Source: Fibrobacter sp. (GTDB taxonomy: Bacteria; Fibrobacterota; Fibrobacteria; Fibrobacterales; Fibrobacteraceae). From it: a stretch of 64,000 nucleotides of DNA. A program made the position numbers and the translations under genes. The DNA lies in NCBI GenBank assembly GCA_024398875.1, contig JAKSIJ010000002.1, forward strand, positions 62,001-126,000, written 5' to 3'. Below are positions 25,633 to 34,779 of the stretch, in pieces (the first letter of the stretch is position 1; every line of letters starts with the position of its first letter). The notes under the pieces were generated by a model, which searched no databases, was not told where the DNA came from, and saw only the letters and a list, made by a program, of their open reading frames with translations.

Positions 25633-28600
25633 ATGATGAAGCAAACGTTGAAAGTTGCGTCCGTATTCCTTCTGGGAATGGCGGTCACAGCTGCGATGGC
25701 TCAGCAGAAACCGCCTCGTTTGGTAGTCTACAAGTTCTTTGACGAACAATATCGTCAAGGTGGCTTTGACTATGCATACGGTGGCACAAGTAAGGGTGTG
25801 ACCATCACCAAGGAAGGTGGTTACAAGTCCAAGGCTGCTTTGAATATTAAGTTGGATCCTAAGGAATATTCCGGCGCATCCATCTGTCTTTACAATGAAT
25901 TCTTTGATTTGACCAAGTACATGCTTGATTCCAAGATTGAATTCATGATCAAGGGCAAGAAGGGCGGCGAAACCGTTAAGGTTGGCCTGTTGGATGACGA
26001 AGTGGGCGATGGCAAGAAGACTCAGGTCGTCCTTCCCATGAACAAGTACATTGAAGGTGGCGCCATTACTACGGATTGGAAAAAGGTTTCCATTCCTCTG
26101 GTGGATTTCCCCGATCGTGGTTTGTATTGGGATAATACCCGCAAGTCTGAATTCCCGGCCCGTATTGATTGGGACAAGATTGCGGAAATCCGTTTCTCCA
26201 TTGATAAGAGTGCTGCCACAGATTTCGAAATCTGGGTAGATAATATCGAGATTGTGAAGGGCAACAAGAAGGCTAAGGCCAAGGCTAAGATTATCTACTG
26301 GGACGAAAACAACGATGTCATCGATGGTCCCAAGGATCCTGCCAAGCTGGATGGCAAGGCAAAGACTCTTGCTACTTTCTATGACAATAACCTGAAGGGC
26401 TTCAGCTATAGCTACGGAGGTCTTTCCGCTCAGCGCGAAGCTCAGTCCAAGACCTCTGGCAACCCGAACGTCCTCGCCATGTACATTGATAACAATGACT
26501 GGTCTGGCGTGACCTACTCTCTTGGTGAAGGCAAGTTCATTGACCTTTCCAAGGTTCGTGATAAGGGTGGCCTCTATTTCTGGATTAAGGGTAAACTTGG
26601 TGGTGAAAAGGTGTATGTTGGTATTCTGGACAACCAGGGCAACGACATCAAGAGCCAGACTAAGATTAGCCTCAATGACTGGATCGAAGGTGCCAAGGTT
26701 GGTACCGATTGGAAACTTGCCAAGATTCCTCTGAAGAAGTTCAATGGAAAGGGTAAGGCCTGGGATGCTAACAAGCAGGCCGAAGTTGCCAAGGATGTCC
26801 AGTGGGATAAGATTCAGGAAATCCGCTTCTCTGTGGGTAAGGGTGAAAACGCCGGTGAACCGGGCAAGCCCGCTCCTGTGACCATCTTTGTGGACCAGAT
26901 TACCTTCACTGAGAATATTGACTGGGTTGACCCGGATATCAAGTGGGATAGCTGGAACTCCAAGGCTCCGGATGTGGTTATTTCTGACTTTGAAAGCAAG
27001 TTTGCTAAGGATGTGTGGGAACCGTCCAATGGTCCTAAGTCCAAGGTTGAAGTTGAAGTCGGTGCCGCAACTACCAAACTCGATGGTCATTCTCTCAACA
27101 TCAAGCACTTTGAAATGTCTGACTGGGTAGATATCGTGTTTGATATGGCCAAGACCGGTCGTCCGGATGCTGACCGCGATTGGACCAAGCATTGGGGCAT
27201 CATGTTCGATGTCTACTCCGAACGCGCATGGCAGTCCATCACGGTTCAGATTGGCGATGCTGGCAACGAGCTCTTTGTTGCTAACACTGGTGTACCTCGC
27301 GGTCGCAACACTGTGATTGTACCGTTCCGTGCATTCTCCAAGTTCCCCTATTACCAACCGCCTAACGCAAAGGAAAATGGCGTGTTTGATTTGAACAAGG
27401 TCACTAGCCTCGACTTCAAACCGGGTGGAGAAGGCTCCAATGGTAGCTTCGAAGTGGATAACATCAAGCTCACCAACATGAAGGAAGTGAAGGCTGCTGA
27501 CCGTCCGGCAGTGGTGAAGGTTGAAGTGAAGGGCTCCTCTGACGTCCTCAATCCTGAAATTTCTGGCGGCCTCTTCGGTATCAACGCTGCCCTCTGGGAT
27601 GGCGACATGCTGAAGAACCCCAAGTTCAAGGTTCAGACGGCTGAATTTGCTAAGCGCATTAACCACGGCATCATCCGCTATCCGGGTGGCCTCCGTGCTG
27701 ATGACGACCACTGGAAGGAAATCCTCGACAACCACGACTGGATGGTCGATACCGACGAATTCCTCGCATGGTTGAAGAAGACTGGTTCTAACGCTATGTT
27801 CACTGTGAACTTCGGTTCCGGTACCGAACAGGAAGCTGCCGCTTGGGTCAAGCACACCAACATTGACAAGAAGGCCGGCATCATGTACTGGGAAATCGGT
27901 AACGAAGTCTACGGTAACTGGCATCCGTACTACGAAAAGTATGGTAAGGACGGCGGTACCATTTATGGTAAGCGCGCTCGTAAGTTCATCGAAGCCATGA
28001 AGAAGGTTGACCCGACCATTAAGGTTGCTGTGCTCGGCGTTCTCGATGGTGCTTGGAACGACAACGTTCTTAAGGAAACTGCTGATATTGCTGACGGTCT
28101 TATCGTTCACCACTATCCGCAGCACTTCGGTGAAGAAAACGACTTCGCAATGCTCTCTGCTCCGCAGGACCTGACCCCGATCTACAGCCGTCTGCACAAG
28201 ACTGTTGACAAGTGGTCTAAGGGTAAGGACAAGAAGATCGAACTCTGGCTCACCGAATGGAACTCTGTTGACTTCAACCCGGGTCCGCAGACCATCGCTC
28301 TCGAAAACGGCCTGTTCGTCGCTGACTACCTCGGTATGCTTGCAACTGAAAATGTTGACAACGCTCAGTACTGGGATATCCACAACGACATCACTCCGGA
28401 AGGCGGTGACTACGGTTACCTGACTCGTTCTGCAGAAGAATGCATGAACTGCCCCCGTCCGAGCTACTGGGCATTCCAGATGGCTTCTGACGGCCTCCGC
28501 GGTAAGCTCCTCAAGACCACGATTGAAGGCGATAATGAATCTCTCCTTTCCACCTACTACACAGAAAATGGAAAGAAGAAGAGCCTCCTTGTGATCAACA

Positions 28601-28800
28601 AGAGCCCCTACAGCGATTATGAACTGAAGCTCTCCATCCCGGGCTTCACGGGTAAGGCCAAGATTCAGACTTTGGATAAGACCTCCGAAAAGCTGAAGGA
28701 AGGCTGGGAAAACGATCCTTCCAAGAAGGCAAAGCCGGTTGATCTGTCTAAGCCTGTGAAGGTTGGCAAGCGTACCGTGAACCTGATTGTCTTGGAATAA
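25633..28800 (+). CDS. GH51-family cellulase with three N-terminal carbohydrate-binding-type modules (Cel51A/CelF-like)
   Basis: A 1055-residue secreted glycoside hydrolase. A signal peptide ends near AAMA-QQ. Two similar modules (about residues 28-215 and 240-430; both with VGLLD/VGILD, DWK, WDKI-EIRFS wording) and a third (about 450-620) resemble CBM30/CBM11-type beta-sandwiches. The catalytic TIM barrel (about 640-960) has acid/base E758 in WEIGNEVYG and nucleophile E875 in LTEWNS. A beta domain ends the protein. Size and order match what I recall of F. succinogenes endoglucanase F, a cellulose-binding GH51 enzyme; arabinofuranosidase activity is the alternative. ATG at 25633 fits an AAGGA box; codon use is strongly biased, suggesting high expression. 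Confidence 0.88.
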   Translation: MMKQTLKVASVFLLGMAVTAAMAQQKPPRLVVYKFFDEQYRQGGFDYAYGGTSKGVTITKEGGYKSKAALNIKLDPKEYSGASICLYNEFFDLTKYMLDSKIEFMIKGKKGGETVKVGLLDDEVGDGKKTQVVLPMNKYIEGGAITTDWKKVSIPLVDFPDRGLYWDNTRKSEFPARIDWDKIAEIRFSIDKSAATDFEIWVDNIEIVKGNKKAKAKAKIIYWDENNDVIDGPKDPAKLDGKAKTLATFYDNNLKGFSYSYGGLSAQREAQSKTSGNPNVLAMYIDNNDWSGVTYSLGEGKFIDLSKVRDKGGLYFWIKGKLGGEKVYVGILDNQGNDIKSQTKISLNDWIEGAKVGTDWKLAKIPLKKFNGKGKAWDANKQAEVAKDVQWDKIQEIRFSVGKGENAGEPGKPAPVTIFVDQITFTENIDWVDPDIKWDSWNSKAPDVVISDFESKFAKDVWEPSNGPKSKVEVEVGAATTKLDGHSLNIKHFEMSDWVDIVFDMAKTGRPDADRDWTKHWGIMFDVYSERAWQSITVQIGDAGNELFVANTGVPRGRNTVIVPFRAFSKFPYYQPPNAKENGVFDLNKVTSLDFKPGGEGSNGSFEVDNIKLTNMKEVKAADRPAVVKVEVKGSSDVLNPEISGGLFGINAALWDGDMLKNPKFKVQTAEFAKRINHGIIRYPGGLRADDDHWKEILDNHDWMVDTDEFLAWLKKTGSNAMFTVNFGSGTEQEAAAWVKHTNIDKKAGIMYWEIGNEVYGNWHPYYEKYGKDGGTIYGKRARKFIEAMKKVDPTIKVAVLGVLDGAWNDNVLKETADIADGLIVHHYPQHFGEENDFAMLSAPQDLTPIYSRLHKTVDKWSKGKDKKIELWLTEWNSVDFNPGPQTIALENGLFVADYLGMLATENVDNAQYWDIHNDITPEGGDYGYLTRSAEECMNCPRPSYWAFQMASDGLRGKLLKTTIEGDNESLLSTYYTENGKKKSLLVINKSPYSDYELKLSIPGFTGKAKIQTLDKTSEKLKEGWENDPSKKAKPVDLSKPVKVGKRTVNLIVLE

Positions 28801-28828
28801 TCCGTAGATTCATAAATCAGTGATTTGG

Positions 28829-28856
28829 AAATCCCTCGAGTTCTCTCGGGGGATTT
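28829..28856 (+). terminator. Terminator of the GH51 gene
   Basis: AAATCCCTCGAG pairs with CTCGGGGGATTT (12 pairs, one G-U) around a TTCT loop, followed by CTTTTGTTT. It lies 29 bases after the GH51 stop. Confidence 0.75.
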
Positions 28857-28881
28857 CTTTTGTTTGCAATAAACGAAAGAA

Positions 28882-28908
28882 AAGCCCGCGGAGTGCGTCC
28901 GCGGGTTT
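28882..28908 (-). terminator. Terminator of glgC
   Basis: AAGCCCGCGGA pairs with TCCGCGGGTTT (11 pairs, one G-U) around a 5-base loop. Read on the minus strand it is followed by a T-rich run, and it lies about 45 bases after the glgC stop. It may also back up the GH51 terminator on the plus strand. Confidence 0.7.
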
Positions 28909-28951
28909 CCCTGATTAATAAATTGATGTGTTATGCTTGTTGGCTTTGTTG

Positions 28952-30202
28952 CTAGGCCTTGATTACGGTATCCTTGGCAAGAACCACGATGCCAGATTCT
29001 GTCACGTGGAACAGCTTTTTGTCTCGTTCCAGGTCGTAGCCGATTTCAAAGCCTGCAGGAATATGGAGCCCCTTCTCAATGATGGCCCGGCGAACCTTGG
29101 CGCCTGGGCCAATGGTCACATTGGGGAAGAGAATTGCTTCTTCAACCAGAGCATCTTTTTGGATAGTGACGCCGGGGGAGAGAATGCTCTTTACCACAGT
29201 TCCGCCACCGATAATGCAACCGGCAGAAACGATGGAATCAATGGCGGCGCCCTGGTGAGCGTTGCCGTCGCCGGCATAGAATCTGGCAGGCGGCTGGTTC
29301 CAGTTGTAAGTGCGGATGGGCCAGTAGTTGTTGTAAAGGTCAAAAGGCGGATTCTCGGAGCAGAGGTCCATGTTTGCTTCGAAGAAAGCGTCCAGTGTTC
29401 CCACATCGCGCCAGTAGCCCTTGGTGCTAGCCTGCTCGCCACGTACGATGTTGGTGTTGAAGTCATAGACGTAGACGGGATTTTCTTTATAGAGGCTTGG
29501 AATGATGTGCTTGCCGAAGTCGGTAGCGCCACTTTCTGCGCCCTTCAAAAGTTCACGAACCAGGAACTTGCTGGTAAAGATGTAGTTGCCCATACTGGCG
29601 AGGCACCAGCCCGGGTTCCCAGGCATTTCCTTCGGGTTCTTGGGTTTTTCTTCAAAACCAATCATTCGGTTGTCTGCGTCCACCTCGATAATGCCAAATT
29701 CACGAGCTTCTTCTACCGGCACGGGAATGGCTGCGATGGTAAGGAGAGCCGCACGGGAAAGATGGAAGTCAATCATCTGGTTGATGTCCATCTTGTAAAT
29801 GTGGTCACCGCCAAAAATGGCGACGAGATCCGGACGTTCGTCAGTAATCAAGTTGATGTTCTGGAAAATTGCGTCTGCTGTACCTTTATACCAGTCGTCG
29901 CCAGTACGCATCTGAGCCGGTACCAAGTCCACATACTGGTCAAGGCTTGCATTCAAGTTCCAGGCCGCAGAAATGTGCTTGTTCAAGGAGTCGCTCTTGA
30001 ATTGGGTTAGCACCTTGATTTTGAAAATGCCGGAGTTGATGAAGTTGTTGAGAACAAAGTCGATAATGCGGTAGGTGCCGCCGAAATGAACGGCGGGTTT
30101 AGCCCGGTCGCGGGTAAGGGGTTGAAGGCGGCTTCCCTGGCCGCCTGCCATAATCATGCAAAGCACATTTTTCTGGTGCTCTCTCGAATAAGACCAGCTC
30201 AT
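28952..30202 (-). CDS. glgC: Glucose-1-phosphate adenylyltransferase
   Basis: A 416-residue ADP-glucose pyrophosphorylase, the committed step of glycogen synthesis (ATP + glucose-1-P to ADP-glucose + PPi). The nucleotidyltransferase motif MAGGQGSRLQPLT with RAKPAVHFGG is at the N-terminus; FGGDHIYKMD holds the catalytic Asp, and IGFEEKPKNP the sugar-phosphate site. A C-terminal left-handed beta-helix follows (GCIIGGGTVVKSILSPGV). GAGG precedes the ATG by about 5 bases. A 12-base palindrome lies just upstream. It is divergent from pckG, so two carbon-storage and gluconeogenic genes share a control region. Confidence 0.96.
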   Translation of the reverse strand: MSWSYSREHQKNVLCMIMAGGQGSRLQPLTRDRAKPAVHFGGTYRIIDFVLNNFINSGIFKIKVLTQFKSDSLNKHISAAWNLNASLDQYVDLVPAQMRTGDDWYKGTADAIFQNINLITDERPDLVAIFGGDHIYKMDINQMIDFHLSRAALLTIAAIPVPVEEAREFGIIEVDADNRMIGFEEKPKNPKEMPGNPGWCLASMGNYIFTSKFLVRELLKGAESGATDFGKHIIPSLYKENPVYVYDFNTNIVRGEQASTKGYWRDVGTLDAFFEANMDLCSENPPFDLYNNYWPIRTYNWNQPPARFYAGDGNAHQGAAIDSIVSAGCIIGGGTVVKSILSPGVTIQKDALVEEAILFPNVTIGPGAKVRRAIIEKGLHIPAGFEIGYDLERDKKLFHVTESGIVVLAKDTVIKA

Positions 30203-30210
30203 TTAAACCT

Positions 30211-30222
30211 CAAAACGTTTTG
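30211..30222. promoter_or_regulatory. Perfect palindrome upstream of glgC (LacI-family-like operator)
   Basis: CAAAACGTTTTG is a perfect 12-base palindrome centred about 14 bases before the glgC ATG, overlapping the ribosome-binding region. A central CG flanked by A and T runs is typical of LacI/GalR-family operators. A bound repressor or roadblock here could control glgC. Confidence 0.4.
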
Positions 30223-30303
30223 AAAACAAAATACACGCTTAATTTACCATATTTTTGGCGAAAAAGGAAGAATATACGCAAATTTCGTTAAAAAGTGGAT
30301 TTT

Positions 30304-30362
30304 TTGCAGTTGCACTAGGTCTATCCCCCCAAATTATGCTAATTTTTCTCTCGTTCGAGAAA
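30304..30362 (+). promoter_or_regulatory. Candidate pckG promoter and 5'-terminal hairpin
   Basis: TTGCAC (30310-30315) and TATGCT (30335-30340) could be -35 and -10 boxes, though the 19-base spacing is long. A hairpin TTTCTC/GAGAAA (30345-30362, 6-base loop) would sit at the very 5' end of the transcript, a place where such stems protect mRNA. Confidence 0.35.
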
Positions 30363-30402
30363 TTTTATCGAAAACAAACAACTAAACAATAGGAGCTCTA
30401 TA

Positions 30403-32262
30403 ATGAGTCTTACTCTTAACGACATCAAGCACCCGAAGATCAGTACTTGGGTGAATGAAATGATCGCCATGTGCGAACCGGACAACGTGGTTGTTGTCGA
30501 TGGTTCTCAGGAAGAATATGATGCTCTCATGCAGAAGTGCGTGAAGGCCGGTCTTGCTACTCCGCTCAAGAAGAAAGAAAACTGCTTCTTGTTCCGCTCC
30601 CTCCCGTCTGACGTGGCTCGTGTTGAATCTCGTACCTTTATCTCTTCTGTGAAGGAAGAAGATGCAGGTCCGACCAACCACTGGATTGACCCGGTTGAAC
30701 TGAAGCAGACCATGCGCGAACTCTACAAGGGTTGTATGCACGGCCGTACCATGTACGTGATTCCGTTCTGCATGGGCCCCCTCGGTTCTGCAATCTCCAA
30801 GAACGGTATCGAAATCACTGACTCCGAATACGTCGTTCTCAACATGGACATCATGACCCGCGCTGGCAAGAAGGTTCTCGATATCTTCAATGCTGACCCG
30901 AACGCTGACTTCGTTCCGTGCCTCCACTCCGTTGGTAAGCCGCTCAACAACGGCGAAAAGGACAACGGTGTCTGGCCCTGCGCTGACGTTGAATTCAAGT
31001 ACATCTCCCAGTTCCCGGAAGAACACCTCGTGTGGTCCTACGGTTCTGGCTACGGTGGAAACGCTCTCCTCGGCAAGAAGTGCTTCGCTCTCCGTATCGC
31101 TACCGTTCTCGCTCGCGACGAAGGCTGGCTCGCTGAACACATGCTCATCCTCAAGCTCACCAACCCGAAGGGCGAAGTTAAGTACGTAACTGGCGCATTC
31201 CCGTCTGCTTGCGGTAAGACCAACCTCGCTATGCTCATCCCGACTATCCCGGGCTGGAAGGTCGAAACCATCGGTGACGATATTGCATGGATGAAGTTTG
31301 GTGCTGATGGCCGTCTCTACGCTATCAACCCTGAAGCTGGCTTCTTCGGCGTTGCTCCGGGCACCTCCGCAGAATCCAACAAGAACGCTCTTATCTCTGC
31401 TGAAAAGAACACCATCTACACCAACTGCGCTCTCACTGAAGATGGCGACGTATGGTGGGAAGGCATTGGCTATCCTGCAACTGGCAAGCTGGTTGACTGG
31501 AAGGGCAATACCCGTGACGCTCTCCCCAAGGACAAGGCTCCTAAGGGCGAAGAAATGGCTCACCCCAATGCTCGCTTCACTGCTCCGGCATATCAGTGCC
31601 CCTGCATTGCTGCTGAATGGGAAGATCCTGCAGGCGTTCCTATCTCCGCAATCCTCTTCGGTGGCCGTCGTCCGTCCACCATTCCTCTGGTTCACCAGTC
31701 CCTGAGCTGGAACCACGGCGTGTTCCTCGGCTCCATCGTTGGTTCCGAAATCACCGCTGCTTCCACCATTAACGCTGCTGAAGTCGGTAAGATCCGTCGC
31801 GACCCGTTCGCAATCCTCCCGTTCTGCGGCTACAACATGGGTGACTACTTCAAGCACTGGATCGAAATCGGTAAGAAGTCTACCGAAGACAAGCTCCCGA
31901 AGATCTTCTACGTCAACTGGTTCCGTAAGGACGCTGACAACGCTGAACTCCCGGGTGGCTTCATGTGGCCGGGTTACGGCGACAACAGCCGCGTCCTCGC
32001 TTGGATCTTCGACCGCTGCAATGGCGACGACTCCAACGTTGTTGAAACTGCTATCGGTTACATGCCGAAGACCCTCAACACTGAAGGTCTGGAAGAATGC
32101 TACAAGAAGACTCTTCCGGAAATCCTCAAGGTTGATGTGGAAGGCTGGAAGAAGGAACTCGCCGACGTTAAGGAAAATCACTATCCGAAGTTCGGCGCTC
32201 ACCTCCCGAAGGAACTTTCTGAAATCATCGACATGATTCAGGATCGTCTGAATAAGGCATAA
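30403..32262 (+). CDS. pckG: Phosphoenolpyruvate carboxykinase (GTP)
   Basis: A 619-residue GTP-dependent PEP carboxykinase interconverting oxaloacetate and PEP. Diagnostic motifs are the P-loop with reactive Cys, [14 protein letters not shown], the metal site in [11 protein letters not shown], and the guanine-binding [10 protein letters not shown] of the GTP class. In fermentative succinate producers this enzyme fixes CO2 onto PEP on the way to succinate (known physiology; assignment here is inference). AGGAG precedes the ATG. Strong codon bias toward C-ending codons indicates high expression and creates a long spurious antisense frame. Confidence 0.97.
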   Translation: MSLTLNDIKHPKISTWVNEMIAMCEPDNVVVVDGSQEEYDALMQKCVKAGLATPLKKKENCFLFRSLPSDVARVESRTFISSVKEEDAGPTNHWIDPVELKQTMRELYKGCMHGRTMYVIPFCMGPLGSAISKNGIEITDSEYVVLNMDIMTRAGKKVLDIFNADPNADFVPCLHSVGKPLNNGEKDNGVWPCADVEFKYISQFPEEHLVWSYGSGYGGNALLGKKCFALRIATVLARDEGWLAEHMLILKLTNPKGEVKYVTGAFPSACGKTNLAMLIPTIPGWKVETIGDDIAWMKFGADGRLYAINPEAGFFGVAPGTSAESNKNALISAEKNTIYTNCALTEDGDVWWEGIGYPATGKLVDWKGNTRDALPKDKAPKGEEMAHPNARFTAPAYQCPCIAAEWEDPAGVPISAILFGGRRPSTIPLVHQSLSWNHGVFLGSIVGSEITAASTINAAEVGKIRRDPFAILPFCGYNMGDYFKHWIEIGKKSTEDKLPKIFYVNWFRKDADNAELPGGFMWPGYGDNSRVLAWIFDRCNGDDSNVVETAIGYMPKTLNTEGLEECYKKTLPEILKVDVEGWKKELADVKENHYPKFGAHLPKELSEIIDMIQDRLNKA

Positions 32263-32271
32263 CAAGGCTTT

Positions 32272-32293
32272 AGAAACCGCGTGAGCGGTTTCT
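32272..32293 (+). terminator. First hairpin after pckG
   Basis: AGAAACCGC pairs perfectly with GCGGTTTCT around a GTGA loop, 10 bases after the pckG stop, followed by CCTTTGTTTT. Confidence 0.65.
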
Positions 32294-32311
32294 GACCTTT
32301 GTTTTCGCTTT

Positions 32312-32347
32312 AAAAACGCCCTGTGGTTATTGCCACGGGGCGTTTTT
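32312..32347 (+). terminator. Second, stronger terminator after pckG
   Basis: AAAAACGCCCTGTGG pairs with CCACGGGGCGTTTTT (15 pairs, one G-U) around a 6-base loop and runs into six Ts. Together with the first hairpin it insulates the next gene from pckG. Confidence 0.8.
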
Positions 32348-32373
32348 TGTTGTCTTCGCCCTCTTTTTTTTGC

Positions 32374-32381
32374 TATCTTTG
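32374..32381 (+). promoter_or_regulatory. Start-proximal -10-like box of the M23 peptidase gene
   Basis: TATCTTTG ends 5 bases before the proposed GTG start. Matching boxes occur before other genes in this window at 5-7 bases from the start codon. Confidence 0.45.
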
Positions 32382-32386
32382 TGCCC

Positions 32387-33307
32387 GTGATTTTTGCAAA
32401 GACAACCATCCACTTCCAGAACTCGTCGGAATCGATAACGATTCACTACCCGGCGTTCTTGTTGAAGGTACTGCCTGTGATGAAGGTGGTTCTTTGCGTT
32501 GGTGTTTTGCTCTTCTTAGTTCAGTTCTCTACTACAACGGTTTATGATGGCCTTTTGAGCCATGTGCTTTCTGACCGTGCCGATTTGAACCAGGAACTTT
32601 CCCAGGTGGAAGGCACGCTAAATTATCTCAATGGTATTTCCTCGGATTTTTTCAAGGATGAACAGCGCCTCCACTCCAAGTACGGTCTGCCGGTGCCGGA
32701 CGAAGAAGAACGCGAACTCGGAACAGGTGGTTATGTTCCTGCCGATACGCTCCTCCTCCGCGGGTCTTCACCAGTTTTTGAAAAAATGTCCACCTTGCGC
32801 GAAACCGCAAACCGTTTGCAGGGTAAGTTGGAAAACAATAACGCATCCTTCTCTTCCATGACGGAATACATGAAGCAGATGAAGTCCACCTGGCGTTTTA
32901 TTCCCTCCATTGCGCCTACAAAGGGGCGTTATGCTTCTTCCTTTGGCGCTCGCGTCCATCCGGTTACAGGCGAAGTGGGGAAGATGCATTACGGTGTGGA
33001 CCTCTCCAACGAACGCTGGACTCCGATTTACGCCTCTGCCGATGGTGTGGTGGAAGTGGCTCAGCCCAGCACCACTTTTGGAAATTACGTGACGCTTAAT
33101 CACGGTAACGGAATCAAGACGCGCTATGGCCACATGCAGATGTCTATCGTCAATCCGGGCCAGTTCGTTCATCGCTACCAGGTGATTGGTTATATGGGAA
33201 ATACTGGTCGTTCTGTGGGTCCCCATCTTCACTACGAGGTCTGGGTCAACAATACGCCAGTGAATCCTCTTGCCTATATGCTTCCAGGCGACAAGTCTGT
33301 CGACTAG
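32387..33307 (+). CDS. M23-family peptidoglycan endopeptidase, membrane-anchored
   Basis: A 306-residue protein. A short cytoplasmic stretch precedes a single membrane helix (VVLCVGVLLFLVQFSTT), then a coiled-coil-like region (residues about 55-150), then a LytM/M23 domain. Zinc-site motifs are HYGVDLSNER (HxxxD) and GPHLHYEVW (HxH), with GNYVTLNHGNGIKTRYGHM between. Relatives cleave peptide cross-links or activate amidases. I prefer GTG at 32387 (or 32381); an upstream ATG at 32330 lies inside the pckG terminator and is rejected. It stands alone with its own promoter. Confidence 0.88.
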   Translation: MIFAKTTIHFQNSSESITIHYPAFLLKVLPVMKVVLCVGVLLFLVQFSTTTVYDGLLSHVLSDRADLNQELSQVEGTLNYLNGISSDFFKDEQRLHSKYGLPVPDEEERELGTGGYVPADTLLLRGSSPVFEKMSTLRETANRLQGKLENNNASFSSMTEYMKQMKSTWRFIPSIAPTKGRYASSFGARVHPVTGEVGKMHYGVDLSNERWTPIYASADGVVEVAQPSTTFGNYVTLNHGNGIKTRYGHMQMSIVNPGQFVHRYQVIGYMGNTGRSVGPHLHYEVWVNNTPVNPLAYMLPGDKSVD

Positions 33308-33360
33308 GCTTTCTTCTCCTGTTCCCGTTTAGGGCGGCGCTTTTGTAGCGGCAGGGAAGG

Positions 33361-33375
33361 TACCCCTCGGGGGTA
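33361..33375 (+). promoter_or_regulatory. Hairpin covering the ribosome-binding site of the lamin-tail gene
   Basis: TACCCC pairs with GGGGTA around a TCG loop, so the GGGGG segment that would serve as Shine-Dalgarno for the TTG start four bases later is sequestered. Confidence 0.4.
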
Positions 33376-33378
33376 ATC

Positions 33379-34779
33379 TTGAAATACATTCTTGGGCTTG
33401 CAGCAACTGCTGTGGCGTGCCCCATGTTTGTGGAATTTTTCCCAGACCCGACTTTGGTCAGCGACCAGGAAGGGGAGTATGTGGAAATTCGGTTGGATGA
33501 AAATTTTGAAGGGGATTCTTTATTTGTTGGGTTGGACGAGAAGGCTCCTCTGAGATTTGCCTATCCGAAAGGAAGGCGGTTGCTACTTTCCCACGACAGT
33601 ACCCTCTGTGAACGTCGTGAAGGGCTTGCTTGCGAATCCCTCGGGTCCATTACCCTTCCGAACTCCCGGGAATCCCTCTGGCGCCTTACCTCTGGCAGTT
33701 GCCGCGACAGCATTCTCCTTCCGCAACCGAAGGCGGGGAAGGCTTTCCAGCGGGTAGGGGAGAGCGATGAATGGCTGTTTACCTCGGGCACTCCCGGAAC
33801 CGCCGATCCGCAGTATGAATTGGACATCGCCGATTGCGGGCTCTCTTACGTCAAGTTGGAGGGTGGTTCTCCGGTATGGAAAATCTCGGGCTGGCTTACG
33901 GGCTGCGATTCCATCACCGCAACGATGCATTATCAAGAGATTTTCAAGGGCCGCAACCTGATTCAGAATGTTATTACTTTGTCTGGATTCTTTTCGTTGG
34001 AAATTCCCGCGGGTGCGTACCTTTTTCATCTGGAACTGCCTGAAGATGAAGCCCCCAGTAATAACGTTGTGGATACCCTGATTTTTGCAAAGAACAATCC
34101 GCCGGTACGCATTTCAGAGGTGCATCACTGTCCGGAGGAACCCGTTCCAGAGTGGGTGGAAATTTACAACGCCTCTGCTCGACCAATGTCATTAGGCGAC
34201 CTTCGTTTTTGTAACCGGGGCGGTCCTTTTGGCGAAACCAGAGATTCTCTTGCGCCTTATGAAAGTGTTGTAATTTCTAAAGATACGGCGGCACTTCGTG
34301 AACAAATCCTCTATGGAGATGTCCGCTTGTTACAGGTGTCGCTAGGCTATTTGAACAATACTGCGGGTAGTCTTTCTCTATGTTATAGAAATACGGTTCT
34401 GGATAGTGTTTCCTGGGATAAGTCTACCGTTACTTGCCCCATGGGATTTAATCCTATTACAAGGAAGGCGGAAAACACGCCCGGATTTGTGAATCACCGC
34501 GTTTCTGCTAGTAGTGCAGAACCGTTTACATACAAAGTGCTTTCCCGCGTCATCAGTAAGCGGGGAGATCCCTTGCGAGTTCGGATAGAAAATGAAAGCA
34601 ATGTGTCTTTGAAACTTCTGGATTCCGCTCGTCGAGAGGTATGGAAGATGAATATTCCGCCTTCATCGGGAGCCTGGTGGAATGTGCCTGTGCAAAAGCA
34701 TATTTCCATAGGTGTGGGCTACATATCCCTTTCTGTGGGGAATTATGAAAAGGTGGTGGGCTTTGTTCTGCGTCCGTAA
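33379..34779 (+). CDS. Exported protein with lamin-tail-type (LTD) domain
   Basis: A 466-residue protein with a short hydrophobic N-terminus (LGLAATAVACP) that may be a signal peptide. The centre (about residues 245-345) looks like a lamin-tail domain: RISEVHHCPEEPVPEWVEIYN then SLGDLRFCNRGG, the strand pattern seen in bacterial surface LTD proteins. The N-terminal 100 residues have a second, weaker LTD-like pattern (FFPDPTLVSDQEGEYVEIRL). The C-terminal 80 residues look like a beta domain used in sorting or anchoring. TTG start inferred from GGGGG spacing. The 3' end overlaps the next gene by 35 bases. Confidence 0.72.
   Translation: MKYILGLAATAVACPMFVEFFPDPTLVSDQEGEYVEIRLDENFEGDSLFVGLDEKAPLRFAYPKGRRLLLSHDSTLCERREGLACESLGSITLPNSRESLWRLTSGSCRDSILLPQPKAGKAFQRVGESDEWLFTSGTPGTADPQYELDIADCGLSYVKLEGGSPVWKISGWLTGCDSITATMHYQEIFKGRNLIQNVITLSGFFSLEIPAGAYLFHLELPEDEAPSNNVVDTLIFAKNNPPVRISEVHHCPEEPVPEWVEIYNASARPMSLGDLRFCNRGGPFGETRDSLAPYESVVISKDTAALREQILYGDVRLLQVSLGYLNNTAGSLSLCYRNTVLDSVSWDKSTVTCPMGFNPITRKAENTPGFVNHRVSASSAEPFTYKVLSRVISKRGDPLRVRIENESNVSLKLLDSARREVWKMNIPPSSGAWWNVPVQKHISIGVGYISLSVGNYEKVVGFVLRP

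Noticed and set aside
25612-28383. A 923-codon open frame on the minus strand opposite the cellulase gene
   Set aside because: It mirrors a strongly biased coding gene, has no recognisable domain or ribosome-binding site, and repeats of Val/Leu/Asn wording match complement of common codons.
32330-32386. Upstream ATG extension of the M23 peptidase
   Set aside because: The ATG lies within the terminator hairpin of pckG and upstream of the probable promoter.
30382-32409. A 675-codon minus-strand frame opposite pckG
   Set aside because: Same artefact of codon bias: low complexity, no family features, and it runs through the pckG terminators.
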